Source: Bradyrhizobium ottawaense (GTDB taxonomy: Bacteria; Pseudomonadota; Alphaproteobacteria; Rhizobiales; Xanthobacteraceae). From it: DNA of 64,000 bases. Numbering within the stretch: position 1 is the stretch's first letter; the number at the start of each line of letters is the position of its first letter. Below the pieces are notes generated by a model. It saw only the letters and a list, made by a program, of their open reading frames with translations. It did not search any database and was not told the origin of the DNA. Of this stretch, positions 36,066 to 48,424 are shown one piece after another. The stretch spans positions 2,332,001 to 2,396,000 of the forward strand of contig NZ_CP029425.2 in the NCBI RefSeq assembly GCF_002278135.3, in the 5' to 3' direction. The translations under genes were made by a program, and so were the position numbers.

Positions 36066-36310
36066 ACAGAGTTGTTGCCGCCGGCCTCAGGCAGCGGCTT
36101 ACCCCGGGAAACTCCTGGTAACCATGATCGGCTAGGATTGCGGCACGTTCGCCTTAATCCGGGCGGAATGCCTGCCTATCCGGTTGGTTAAAGATCGCTT
36201 TTCGGATACATCGGCGTGGTCGCATGGCAGGCACCACGGTTACATTTCGCGCCCATGACGGGGTTCATGGGCTGGCGGCACCGCATCACAGGGCGTCAGG
36301 GCTTAAACTC

Positions 36311-37201
36311 ATGTCGGCACAGCGTACGACGCGCGGATATTTCTCGGTCTCGTCGCGGGCCCGTGGGCTGCTGCAGGCCGTGACCTTCATGTTGCTCGCG
36401 CTGCCGCTGGCCGGCTGCGGCACCGGCTCGCTCTGGGACAAGTTCACCGCCAAGGACGACACCTTCGTCGAGGAGCCCGCCGACAAGATCTACAATGAGG
36501 GCCTGTACCTCATGAACGAGAAGAAGGACATGAAGGCGGCGAACAAGAAGTTCGAAGAGGTCGACCGCCAGCATCCTTATTCCGACTGGGCCCGCAAATC
36601 GCTGCTGATGTCGGCTTATGCGTCCTACCAGGGCGGCGACTTCGACGGCTGCATCGGCGCCGCCACCCGCTATGTCACACTGCATCCCGGCAGCCCGGAT
36701 GCGGCCTATGCGCAATATCTGATCGCCGCTTCCCATTACGACCAGATTCCGGACATCAGCCGCGACCAGGCCCGCACCGAGAAGGCGATCGCCGCCCTCG
36801 AAGAGGTGGTGCGCAAATATCCGAACTCGGAATACGCCACGTCCGCCAAGGCCAAGATCGAGGGTGCGCGCGACCAGCTTGCCGGCAAGGAAATGAATGT
36901 CGGCCGCTATTACGCGCAGAAGCGCGACTACACGGCGGCGATCAACCGCTACAAGACCGTCGTCACGCAGTACCAGACCACCCGCCATGTCGAGGAAGCG
37001 CTGTTCCGGCTGACCGAGGCCTATATGGCGATCGGCATCGTCGGGGAGGCGCAGACCGCGGCGGCCGTGCTTGGGCACAATTTTCCTGACAGCCGCTGGT
37101 ACAAGGACGCCTATAATCTTGTAAAATCCGGCGGTCTCGAACCGAGCGAGAATCAGGGGTCTTGGATCAGCCGGACCTTCAAGAAGATGGGTCTCGGCTA
37201 G
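36311..37201 (+). CDS. bamD: Outer membrane assembly lipoprotein BamD (ComL)
   Basis: Lipoprotein subunit of the BAM complex that inserts beta-barrel proteins in the outer membrane. 296 residues: signal peptide (about 1-35) ending in the lipobox LALPLAGC, then TPR-like helices (about 60-270) with AADKIYNEGLYLMNEKKDMKAANKKFEEVDRQHPYS in pieces, the BamD/YfiO pattern. ATG 36311 gives a lipoprotein signal of normal size; an in-frame ATG at 36224 would add 29 residues before it. The preceding 245 bases (36066-36310) hold an imperfect TTACC/GGTAA inverted repeat and no gene. Confidence 0.93.
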   Translation: MSAQRTTRGYFSVSSRARGLLQAVTFMLLALPLAGCGTGSLWDKFTAKDDTFVEEPADKIYNEGLYLMNEKKDMKAANKKFEEVDRQHPYSDWARKSLLMSAYASYQGGDFDGCIGAATRYVTLHPGSPDAAYAQYLIAASHYDQIPDISRDQARTEKAIAALEEVVRKYPNSEYATSAKAKIEGARDQLAGKEMNVGRYYAQKRDYTAAINRYKTVVTQYQTTRHVEEALFRLTEAYMAIGIVGEAQTAAAVLGHNFPDSRWYKDAYNLVKSGGLEPSENQGSWISRTFKKMGLG

Positions 37202-37214
37202 GAAATTTGGTTCC

Positions 37215-41223
<4,009 letters not shown>

Positions 41224-41237
41224 GCCCTCTCTTCGCT

Positions 41238-41314
41238 ATTGCGAGCGCAGCGAAGCAACTCAGAATCTTTCCGTGGCGACAGTCTGGATTGCTTCGCTGC
41301 GCTCGCAATGACGG
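41238..41314. terminator. Long inverted repeat between convergent ligA and MFS gene
   Basis: A perfect 21-bp inverted repeat: the left arm starts ATTGCGAGCGCAGCGAAG (41238) and the right arm ends CTTCGCTGCGCTCGCAAT (to about 41310), with about 31 bases between. Same element type as the 'cgcaatgacgg' intergenic repeats. It fills the convergent gap and could serve both genes as a terminator. Confidence 0.6.
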
Positions 41315-41332
41315 GGAGAGGGACTGCCTCCC

Positions 41333-42607
41333 TCACATCATCCCGCTCTCTTCCTCTTCCGCCTGCTCGATCAGTGCCTCGCTCACCACCACTTCGCGGC
41401 GGGGGACGACGAAGATCATCACGCAGGCACAGAGCAGCGAGATCGCGAGGACTGCGCCGGTGAGCGGCAGCGTCGTTGCGGAGTGGCCGCCGAGATAGGC
41501 GCCGAATTGCGACATCAGCGCGCCGATGCCCTGTTGGAGGAAGCCCATCGTGCCGGAGGCGGTGCCGGCGGCCTCGGGGCGGATGCTGATGGCGCCGGCG
41601 GCCGAATTCGCCATCACGAAGGCATTGCCGGCCATCACGATCATCTGCGTGCCGAACAGCCAGGCCGGGGCCTCGTTCCAGCCGATGATACTCCACAGCA
41701 GGTTCGCAAGGCTGCCGGCGAGTTGGAGGGCGAGCCCGAACCAGATCAGTTTTTCCAGCGAATGCCGCGGCGCAAAGCGTACGCAGAGCAGGTTTCCGAC
41801 GAGAAATGCAAAGCCCGAGGTCGCGAACCAGGCGCCGTATTCGGCGCTGCTGCGGCCCATCTGCGTCACCACGATGTAGGGGCCGCCGCCTGCGAAGGTG
41901 AAGATGATCTGCGAGGCCAGCACCTGGCACATCACATAGCCGACGAAGGCGCGGTTGCGGATCAGGATGCCGACGTCGCCACGGAAGCCGCTGCCGGCGG
42001 CGCGACTGCGCCGCGTTTCGGGCAGCGCCACCGCGATGCCGACGGCGACAATGATCGCGGCGATGGTGATGGCGTAGAAGATCGCGCGCCAGCCGAACGC
42101 GGTCTCGATCAGGCCGCCGGTGAGCGGGGAAACCATCTGCCCGATCATCAGCGCCGCGACCACGAGGCTGATCATTGAGGCGACGCGGTCGCGCTCGTAG
42201 ATGTCGCGGATGATGGCACGGCTGATCACCATGCCGGAGGCGCCGCCGAGCGCCTGGAAAAAGCGTGCGGCGATCAATTGCGGCAAGGTCTCGGCGAAGA
42301 TGCACGCGACGCTGGCCACGACCATCAGCGCCAGCCCTCCGAGCAGCACCGGACGCCGTCCGAATCGGTCCGACAGCGGTCCCATGATCAGCTGCGACAG
42401 CGCGATGCCGACCATGTAGAGCGACACCGTCATCTGCGCGATCGAGATGTCGCTGCCGAAATTCGTCGCCAGCACCGGCAGTGCCGGAACCAGGATGTAG
42501 AGCGAGATCGGCGCGATCCCGGTCATCACGACCAGCAACAGCAGCACCAGGCGCGACGTCGCGAGGTTCGCCGCCGCTCCCGGCGGCTTGCTGATCATGC
42601 CGTGCAT
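41333..42607 (-). CDS. Bcr/CflA-type MFS multidrug exporter
   Basis: 12-helix proton antiporter of the DHA1 Bcr/CflA family, 424 residues. The first helix VLLLLVVMTGIAPISLYILVPALP, the motif A loop GPLSDRFGRRPVLLGGL (about 79-95) and RFFQALGGASGMVISRAIIRDIY (about 114-136, in pieces) are typical. Alternative start ATG 42598. Members export drugs such as bicyclomycin or chloramphenicol, or amino compounds; the substrate here is unknown. No regulator adjoins it. The C-terminus ends in an acidic EEEESGMM. Confidence 0.9.
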   Translation of the reverse strand: MHGMISKPPGAAANLATSRLVLLLLVVMTGIAPISLYILVPALPVLATNFGSDISIAQMTVSLYMVGIALSQLIMGPLSDRFGRRPVLLGGLALMVVASVACIFAETLPQLIAARFFQALGGASGMVISRAIIRDIYERDRVASMISLVVAALMIGQMVSPLTGGLIETAFGWRAIFYAITIAAIIVAVGIAVALPETRRSRAAGSGFRGDVGILIRNRAFVGYVMCQVLASQIIFTFAGGGPYIVVTQMGRSSAEYGAWFATSGFAFLVGNLLCVRFAPRHSLEKLIWFGLALQLAGSLANLLWSIIGWNEAPAWLFGTQMIVMAGNAFVMANSAAGAISIRPEAAGTASGTMGFLQQGIGALMSQFGAYLGGHSATTLPLTGAVLAISLLCACVMIFVVPRREVVVSEALIEQAEEEESGMM

Positions 42608-42794
42608 TGTGTCCGTCTTTCGAGTTCGAATCGACTGTAGCGCGCCCGCGCAAGACGGATATCGGCGTTTCGGAATGCGGCTATACGGATTCCGGGATGG
42701 TTATGCTGGAGGCGCGATATTCGCTTTAGCCTCCGTGTCGGGAAACAGCGTTGCGCATACGGCGTAGCGCCATGCGCGCTGCGGCAGGGTGACC

Positions 42795-44624
42795 CTACGC
42801 CTTCAGCTCCGCCGTCGCCTGATCGAGCCAGGCCTGCGTCGCCTCGTCCAGCGCGGGCCGCACCTCGGTCCGGACGCGCGCGTGGTAGGCATTGAGCCAG
42901 CCGAGTTCGTCGCGGCTCAGCATCGCGACATCGATGAGGCGGCGGTCGATCGGCGCTAGCGTCAGCGTCTCGAACGCGTTCATCGGCTTCTCGGCGCCCT
43001 TGATGTCGGCGGCCACCACCAGCTCCAGGTTCTCGATGCGGATGCCGAAACCGTCGGTCTTGTAATAGCCGGGCTCGTTGGAGAGGATCATGCCGCGCTT
43101 CAGCGGCGTGGTACCGAGCTTCGAGATCCGCGCCGGCCCTTCGTGCACCGAGAGATAGCTGCCGACGCCGTGACCGGTGCCGTGCTCGAAATCGACGCCG
43201 GCGGCCCAGAGATATTGCCGCGCCAGCGTATCGAGCTGCGCGCCCGTGGTGCCGTCCGGAAAGACGGCGCGCGCGATCGCGATATGGCCGCGCAGCACGC
43301 GGGTGAAGCGGTCGCGCATCTCAGCGGTGGGTTCGCCCACCGCCATGGTGCGCGTGACGTCGGTGGTGCCGTCTTCGTACTGCGCGCCGGAATCGATCAG
43401 CAGCAGGTCGCCGGGTGCGATCCGCCGATTGCTCTTGCGGGTGACGCGGTAGTGCACGATGGCGCCGTTCGGGCCGGTGCCGGAGATGGTCGGGAACGAG
43501 ACGTCCTTCAACGCGCCGGTGTCGCGGCGGAACGTCTCCAGCGCCTCGACCGCGTCGATCTCCGTGAGCTTGCCGCTTGCGGCCTCGCGGTCGATGAAGG
43601 CGAGGAAGCGCGCCAGCGCCACGGCGTCGCGCCGATGCGCCGTCTGCGTGCCTTTGATCTCGGTGGCGTTCTTGATCGCCTTGAGCAGTGCAATCGGATC
43701 GCTACCGCGCACCGGCTTGCCGCCGGCCCCCGCGATCAGCCGGCTGAGTGCGTCGGCCGCGGTGGCGCTGTCGAGCGCAATCGATCCGCCGCTCTTGGCG
43801 AGCGCCATCAGCGTCGGCGCCATCGCATCGGGCTCGCGCACGTCGGCGGACTGCTCGAGATGGTCGCGCGTCAGGTTGGAGAGTTTTCGGTGGTCGATGA
43901 AGATGGTTGGACGGCCGTCCTTCGGCACCAGCGCATAGGACAGCGGCAGCGGGGTGTGGGCGACGTCGGCCCCGCGGATGTTGAAGGTCCAGGCCACCGC
44001 GTGGCTGTCCGACAGCACCAATGCGTCGGCGCCGAGCTTGCCGATCTCGTTTCGGATCTGCGTCAGCTTCTCGGCTTCAGTGACGCCGGCATTCTGCAGG
44101 CTGTGCACGGCGACGGGGGCGAGTGGTGGCTGCGGGCGGTCCTGCCAGATTGCGTCGATTGGATTGCTGTCGACCGCGACGAGCTCGGCGCCGGCCCTGG
44201 CGCATGCGGCGGACAGGCGCTCGGCTGCCGCAAAAGTGTGCAGCCACGGATCAAATCCGAGGCGGTCACCGGCTTTCAGATGCGCGGACACCCAGCTCTC
44301 CGGCGCCGGGTCGATCAGCGATTCCACGGCCCAGGCCTTTGCGTCGACCTGCTTGGCGGCCTGAAGCGTGTAGCGGCCGTCGACGAACAATGCGGCCTCC
44401 TGGGTCAGCGCCACCGCGAGGCCCGCCGAGCCCGTGAAACCGGTCAGCCAGGCCAGCCGCTCTTCCGACGGCGGCACATATTCGTTCTGCTGCTGATCGG
44501 CGCGCGGGATCACGAAGCCGGTCAGCTTGCGGCGGGCGAGTTCTTCGCGAAGTGCGACGAGCCGTGCCGTCAATGCGACGCCGGCCTCCGGCTCCTCGAA
44601 TGTCTGGAAGTGTGCTTCGAACAT
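42795..44624 (-). CDS. Xaa-Pro aminopeptidase (aminopeptidase P, M24B)
   Basis: Metallopeptidase of 609 residues that removes N-terminal residues before proline. Three-domain form as in eukaryotic XPNPEP1-like enzymes: two creatinase-like N-terminal domains (about 15-160 and 165-320) and a C-terminal pita-bread domain with the metal ligands in LLIDSGAQYEDGTTDVTRT (two Asp), EHGTGHGVGSYLSVHEGP (His), NEPGYY (Glu) and ENLELV (Glu). Cytoplasmic, no signal peptide. The gap to the downstream MFS gene (188 bases) shows nothing notable. Confidence 0.93.
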   Translation of the reverse strand: MFEAHFQTFEEPEAGVALTARLVALREELARRKLTGFVIPRADQQQNEYVPPSEERLAWLTGFTGSAGLAVALTQEAALFVDGRYTLQAAKQVDAKAWAVESLIDPAPESWVSAHLKAGDRLGFDPWLHTFAAAERLSAACARAGAELVAVDSNPIDAIWQDRPQPPLAPVAVHSLQNAGVTEAEKLTQIRNEIGKLGADALVLSDSHAVAWTFNIRGADVAHTPLPLSYALVPKDGRPTIFIDHRKLSNLTRDHLEQSADVREPDAMAPTLMALAKSGGSIALDSATAADALSRLIAGAGGKPVRGSDPIALLKAIKNATEIKGTQTAHRRDAVALARFLAFIDREAASGKLTEIDAVEALETFRRDTGALKDVSFPTISGTGPNGAIVHYRVTRKSNRRIAPGDLLLIDSGAQYEDGTTDVTRTMAVGEPTAEMRDRFTRVLRGHIAIARAVFPDGTTGAQLDTLARQYLWAAGVDFEHGTGHGVGSYLSVHEGPARISKLGTTPLKRGMILSNEPGYYKTDGFGIRIENLELVVAADIKGAEKPMNAFETLTLAPIDRRLIDVAMLSRDELGWLNAYHARVRTEVRPALDEATQAWLDQATAELKA

Positions 44625-44734
44625 GGTGGATCACTTTAGGATCATGGGGACGAGTCCGCAATCTGGACGCATTCGCGTCGCATCTGGCATGGACTGTGCT
44701 TGAATGGTTCCATTCGAATTGAGTGGAGTAAAGG

Positions 44735-44830
44735 ATGCGGCAGTTGCGCTTCGTCCGGATGACAGGGAAATTCGAGCAGGTGGTTCATCTCAACGGCGAG
44801 GGGACACACGATGCCAGCATTCACGTTTGA
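44735..44830 (+). CDS. Candidate 31-residue small ORF overlapping the next small gene
   Basis: ATG 44735 preceded by GGAG (44725-44728) at a good distance; 31 codons (MRQLRFVRMTGKFEQVV...) ending at TGA 44830, inside and out of frame with the 59-residue gene that starts at 44811. The arrangement suggests translational coupling. An inverted repeat GAATGG-TT-CCATTC lies just before it (44702-44715). No function known. Confidence 0.35.
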   Translation: MRQLRFVRMTGKFEQVVHLNGEGTHDASIHV

Positions 44831-44990
44831 GAAGATTACGCCGCCGGTGCATCGCACCCCGACTGCGGCGGCTCCGAAGAAGCCGCGCGGCGTCATGCGC
44901 CAGATGATCGACCGTATCGCCGAGCGCCGCGCGAAGCGTACCTTGCAGGATGAGCGCGCGCTGCAGCGGGATGAGAAGGCAGCAGAGTAG
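44811..44990 (+). CDS. Small basic protein, 59 residues, function unknown
   Basis: ATG 44811 follows GAGGGG (44799-44804) with normal spacing. The peptide starts MPAFTFEKITPPVHRTPT, then Lys/Pro-rich, and ends in an amphipathic, charged helix (about 27-59: RGVMRQMIDRIAERRAKRTL). It has no Cys and no signal peptide. It resembles small conserved hypothetical proteins seen in Bradyrhizobium, but I cannot name a family. Faces the aminopeptidase gene divergently and is followed by a repeat. Confidence 0.6.
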   Translation: MPAFTFEKITPPVHRTPTAAAPKKPRGVMRQMIDRIAERRAKRTLQDERALQRDEKAAE

Positions 44991-45004
44991 CGGCATCGAT
45001 GATG

Positions 45005-45100
45005 CCGTAGGGTGGGGCAAAGGCGCGTAGCGCCGTGCCCACCATCTTCTATTCGAGGGCGAGATGGTGGGCACGCTTGCGCTTTGCCCACCCTACGGCG
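45005..45100. repeat. Inverted repeat CCGTAGGGTGGG ... CCCACCCTACGG
   Basis: CCGTAGGGTGGGGCAAAG (45005) pairs with CTTTGCCCACCCTACGG (to 45098); inner arms gtgcccaccatct and agatggtgggcac add a second stem. A widely dispersed intergenic element in this group of genomes. It separates the small ORF from the convergent prmA and may be a bidirectional terminator. Confidence 0.7.
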
Positions 45101-45106
45101 CTTCGC

Positions 45107-45994
45107 TCAATCCACCTTCCGCAGCAACAGGCTGCTCCACCCCTCGATCCGCAGATGCTTCAACGGCACGAGGCCGCGCGCGCGGTAAGCGGCGATCACG
45201 GCGGGGGCCTGGTGTGTCAACAGGCCGGAGAGGATGACGCGTCCGCCGGGCGCGAGATGCCGCGCCATCGGGCCCGCCAATTGCCTGAGCGGGTTGGCGA
45301 GGATGTTGGCCAGCACCAGGTCGAACGGACCGGCCTTTCCGAAATCCGGGGCGGCGAAGCCGGTCGCGCGGATGACCCGGACCTGGTTGCCGACCTCGTT
45401 CATTACCGCGTTCTCGGCCGCCACCCGCACCGACGGCGGGTCGATGTCGGAGGCGAGCACCGCGCGATGCAGGGCCTTGGCGGCCGCGATGCCGAGTACG
45501 CCGGTTCCGGTGCCGAGGTCGAGCAGGTTCCTCGGACGGGAACTCTTAAGGACATGGTCAAGCAGCAGTAAACAGCCACGGGTGGTGCCGTGGTGGCCAG
45601 TGCCGAAGGCAAGCGCCGCCTCGATCTCGATCGCGAGCTTGTTCGGCGCCACACGATCGCGGTCATGGCTGCCGTGCACGACGAAGCGCCCGGCCGGGAC
45701 CGGGACGAGATCTTCCAGGCTGGCCTTGACCCAGTCCTTGGCCTCGACCGTGTCGAAGAGAATAGTCTCGGCGATGGCATTTCCTGCTGAAGTTGCAACG
45801 AGTTCGCGCAGCCAAGCCTGGTCGGGCGCCTCGGCGAAATGGAGCGTGACGTCCCATGGTCCGTCCGGCCGCTCGAAGGCGGCAACCGCCGCATCGCCGT
45901 CGAAAAACACCTCGGTGAGCACGTCGACGACGCGCCTGGCGTCGGCCTCGCTGCCGATCGAAAAGCTGGCGCGATGGGTGGGAGAAGGCTGCAT
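45107..45994 (-). CDS. prmA: Ribosomal protein L11 methyltransferase PrmA
   Basis: SAM-dependent enzyme that trimethylates ribosomal protein L11. 295 residues with an N-terminal L11-recognition domain (about 10-110) and a C-terminal Rossmann methyltransferase domain: the preceding AFGTGHHGTTRGCLLLLD (about 151-168), motif I NLLDLGTGTGVLGIAAAKAL (about 176-195), and FDLVLANILANPLRQLA (about 238-254) with the N-P-P-Y-like catalytic segment replaced by the family NILANPL. Normal length. Confidence 0.93.
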   Translation of the reverse strand: MQPSPTHRASFSIGSEADARRVVDVLTEVFFDGDAAVAAFERPDGPWDVTLHFAEAPDQAWLRELVATSAGNAIAETILFDTVEAKDWVKASLEDLVPVPAGRFVVHGSHDRDRVAPNKLAIEIEAALAFGTGHHGTTRGCLLLLDHVLKSSRPRNLLDLGTGTGVLGIAAAKALHRAVLASDIDPPSVRVAAENAVMNEVGNQVRVIRATGFAAPDFGKAGPFDLVLANILANPLRQLAGPMARHLAPGGRVILSGLLTHQAPAVIAAYRARGLVPLKHLRIEGWSSLLLRKVD

Positions 45995-46148
45995 TCAGGG
46001 TTCCGTTGAGTTCAATTTTTGGAACTTTCGTCGCCAATTTTCCGCATAAGTTGCGGTTCCCCGGTTAACCGGGCTGTAGGTTGCGCCCCGTATCTTTGCG
46101 GATGTCGAAGCCAACCAACACAGCTTGGAATTGAAACGGAGACGAGTC

Positions 46149-46313
46149 TTGAAGCGCATGGTTCAAAAGTTCTGGTCGGACGAGTCCGGTGCAACCGCGA
46201 TCGAGTACGGCCTGATTGCCGCAGGTATCGCTCTGGCGATCATCACCGTGGTGAACAGCCTGGGCGTCACCCTGAACGACAAGTTCACTTCGATTAGCAG
46301 CTCCTTGAAGTAA
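46149..46313 (+). CDS. Flp/Fap-type pilin subunit
   Basis: 54-residue pilin precursor of the Flp family. A short basic leader (MKRMVQKFWSDESG) is followed by the processing region GATAIEYGLIAAGIALAIITVV: the Gly before the hydrophobic helix and the Glu-Tyr pair are the family hallmarks for the prepilin peptidase CpaA/TadV. Ends NDKFTSISSSLK. I chose TTG 46149 because GGAGACGAG lies 7 bases before it; ATG 46158 is possible. No tad/cpa export genes are in the window. Confidence 0.88.
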   Translation: MKRMVQKFWSDESGATAIEYGLIAAGIALAIITVVNSLGVTLNDKFTSISSSLK

Positions 46314-46369
46314 TATCCGCCTCCATTTCCCAGCGGGGGCTATTTTTCTTTGAGGTTATTCCTGATCAT

Positions 46370-46398
46370 CGCCCGCGAGGGGATACCCCTGGCGGGCG
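46370..46398 (+). terminator. Imperfect hairpin after the Flp pilin gene
   Basis: CGCCCGC-g-AGGGG (46370-46382), loop ATA, CCCCT-g-GCGGGCG (46386-46398): 12 paired bases with one mismatch, no T-run. Possible transcription end of the pilin gene. Confidence 0.35.
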
Positions 46399-46463
46399 AG
46401 GTCGTTTTCGGACGAGCGTTCTCAGTGCTCTTCGCAAATTGTCCGCCGCCTGCCGGGACGCCG

Positions 46464-46600
46464 TCCACCCGCTTGTCCCGCGATTGTCCACCGGCTTTCC
46501 CCAAGTTCGGTCCCGACGTTCTGGCCCATGTATCCTCTGTCTGACCACAGGCCATTCAACAGCAAGTCCACAGCTCATCCACAGACCTATCCACGGCTTC
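46464..46600. other. Cluster of TCCAC words (DnaA-box-like), otherwise empty intergenic DNA
   Basis: The 273-base stretch between the pilin and the oxidoreductase gene has repeated TGTCC/TCCAC words, for example tccacagctcatccacagac and ctatccacgg near 46569-46597 with 11- and 12-base steps, and gtccacccgcttgtcccgcg upstream. R-type DnaA boxes read TTATNCACA, so these are only partial matches. No gene is seen. Confidence 0.25.
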
Positions 46601-48197
46601 CGAACAGCGACCTGTGATCTCTCAAGATCGCCTGCGCGGCGTTATGGCCGGGAGCACCGGTGACGCCGCCGCCGGGGTGGGCGCCGGAGCCGCAATGATA
46701 GAGGCCCTTCAACGGCCCGCGATAATCGGCATGGCCAAGCATCGGCCGCGCCGAGAACAACTGGTTCAAGGTCAGCGCGCCATGGAAGATATCGCCGCCG
46801 AGGAGGCCGAACTGCCGTTCGAGATCGAGCGGGGACAGGATCTGGCGGCCCAGCACGCTCGCCGCAAAACCAGGCGCGTATTTGTCCACCGTCGCGATCA
46901 TGAGATCGGCGACCTCGTCGCGATGGTCGTCCCACGACTTTCCATCGGGAAGCTCCGGTGCGACGTGCTGGCAGAACAGGCTGGCGACGTGCTTTCCAGC
47001 TGGGGCCAACGTGTCGTCGAGGGTCGAGGGGATCAGCATCTCCACGACTGGTTCCCGGCTCCAGCCCTGCGCCCGCGCATCGAGCCAGGCGCGGTCCATG
47101 TAGCGGAGGCTTGGCGCCAGGATGATGCCGGAGCTGAGATGATCGCCCTCGCCGGGCAGCGCCGTGAAGGAGGGCAGGCGGTCCAGCGCAACGTTCATGC
47201 GGAAGGTGCCGGAGCCATTCTTCCAGTGCCGGATGCGGCCGAGGAAGTCCGCAGGAAGCGCGTCGGCCGCGACCAGCCGCGTGTAGAGCAGCTTTGGATT
47301 GACATTGGCTGCGACATATTTGGCGCGGATGGCCGTGCCGTTCTCCAGCACGACGCCGACGGCGCGGTCGCGCTCGACGATGATCTCGCGGACGCCGGCA
47401 TCCGTTTCGATCACGACCCCGCGGCCCTGTGCCGCGCGCGCCATCGCCTGCGCGATCGCGCCCATGCCGCCGATGGCGTGACCCCAGACCCCCTTCTTGC
47501 CGTTCACCTCGCCGAAGGCGTGATGCAGCATCACATAGGCTGAGCCGGCGGCGTAGGGGCTGGCATAGTTGCCGACGATGGCGTCGAAGCCGAACAGGGC
47601 CTTGACCAGATCATGCTCGAAGCGCTCGTCCAGCATCTCGCCGGCCGAGCGGGTGAAGAGATCAAGCAGGCTGCGGCTCTGTTCCAGCGTGAGACCGCGC
47701 AGGATGTTGGCCGTCTTCCAGGCGTTGACGCCTTCGCGAACGGCTGCCGCGCCAAAGCCGTCGACGAGGTTCGGCGGCGCGCGGAGCACGAACTGCCGCA
47801 GCACGTCGGCGATGTCCTCCAGCTCGCGCGAAAATCCGTCGAGCGCGTCTGCGTCATGCGCGCTCAGCCGCGCGACTGATGCCTTCGTCCGCCCTTCGCC
47901 GGTGAGGAGATAGCTGGCATCCGGCGAGGGCAGAAAGTTCTGGGCGCGCCGTTCGACGATACGGAGGCCCTGCTCGGCGAGCTTGAGGTCGCGGATCACT
48001 TGCGGATTGAGCAGGCTCACAGTGTAGGCCGCGACCGAATTGCGGAATCCGGGGTGAAACTCCTCCGTGACCGCGGCGCCGCCGACCACCTTGCGGCGCT
48101 CGACCACGCGCACGCGCAGGCCTGCGCTCGCGAGATAGGCCGCGCAGGTGAGGCCGTTATGCCCCGCGCCGATGATGAGGACGTCGGTTTCGCTCAT
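46587..48197 (-). CDS. FAD-dependent oxidoreductase of the phytoene desaturase/CrtI-like family
   Basis: 536-residue NAD(P)/FAD enzyme. N-terminal dinucleotide-binding motif DVLIIGAGHNGLTCAAYLASAGLRVRVVERR (about 5-35, in pieces) and VGGAAVTEEFHPGFR are typical of the carotenoid-dehydrogenase-like group; a C-terminal GSGAHPGGGVTGAPGHNAA is the second FAD-binding site. Substrate unknown; homologues include retinol saturase-like and CrtI-like enzymes. No carotenoid genes are near. ATG 48197 gives the family start; the frame is open further upstream across the repeat, which is rejected. Confidence 0.88.
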   Translation of the reverse strand: MSETDVLIIGAGHNGLTCAAYLASAGLRVRVVERRKVVGGAAVTEEFHPGFRNSVAAYTVSLLNPQVIRDLKLAEQGLRIVERRAQNFLPSPDASYLLTGEGRTKASVARLSAHDADALDGFSRELEDIADVLRQFVLRAPPNLVDGFGAAAVREGVNAWKTANILRGLTLEQSRSLLDLFTRSAGEMLDERFEHDLVKALFGFDAIVGNYASPYAAGSAYVMLHHAFGEVNGKKGVWGHAIGGMGAIAQAMARAAQGRGVVIETDAGVREIIVERDRAVGVVLENGTAIRAKYVAANVNPKLLYTRLVAADALPADFLGRIRHWKNGSGTFRMNVALDRLPSFTALPGEGDHLSSGIILAPSLRYMDRAWLDARAQGWSREPVVEMLIPSTLDDTLAPAGKHVASLFCQHVAPELPDGKSWDDHRDEVADLMIATVDKYAPGFAASVLGRQILSPLDLERQFGLLGGDIFHGALTLNQLFSARPMLGHADYRGPLKGLYHCGSGAHPGGGVTGAPGHNAAQAILRDHRSLFGSRG

Positions 48198-48210
48198 GAT
48201 TCCCTGGTGT

Positions 48211-48305
48211 CTTTCCGGGGCGCGCGAAGCGCGAACTATGGTGCGGGCTCCGCACCGGAGAATATCGAGGTTCCGGGTTCGATGCTTCGCATCGCCCCGG
48301 AACGA
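48211..48305. repeat. Intergenic palindromic repeat (CTTTCCGGGGCGCG ... CCCCGGAACGAC)
   Basis: CTTTCCGGGGCGCGCGAAGC at 48211 and GATGCTTCGCATCGCCCCGG at about 48281 are the outer arms; ggtgcgggctccgcacc is an inner hairpin. It occupies the divergent region between the oxidoreductase and the spermidine-synthase fusion, so part of the promoter region has been overwritten by the repeat. Confidence 0.65.
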
Positions 48306-48424
48306 CATCTCTATATCAAGCATTCCTCGCTGCAACATCACGAGCGCCTTTATTGCCCGTTCAGGCGCCTTGTGCTCCATTGCGCGCGTCCGGCGCCCGC
48401 CGGGGAATGTAGGCTGGAGCTTCC

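Noticed and set aside
46440..46600. Possible CRISPR array from repeated TCCAC words.
   Set aside because: Repeat units are 6-9 bases, not identical, and have no uniform spacers.
48270..48310. A ggttcgatgcttcgcatcgcc stretch resembling a tRNA T-arm or anticodon loop.
   Set aside because: It is the inner hairpin of an intergenic repeat; no acceptor stem, D-arm or CCA end fits.
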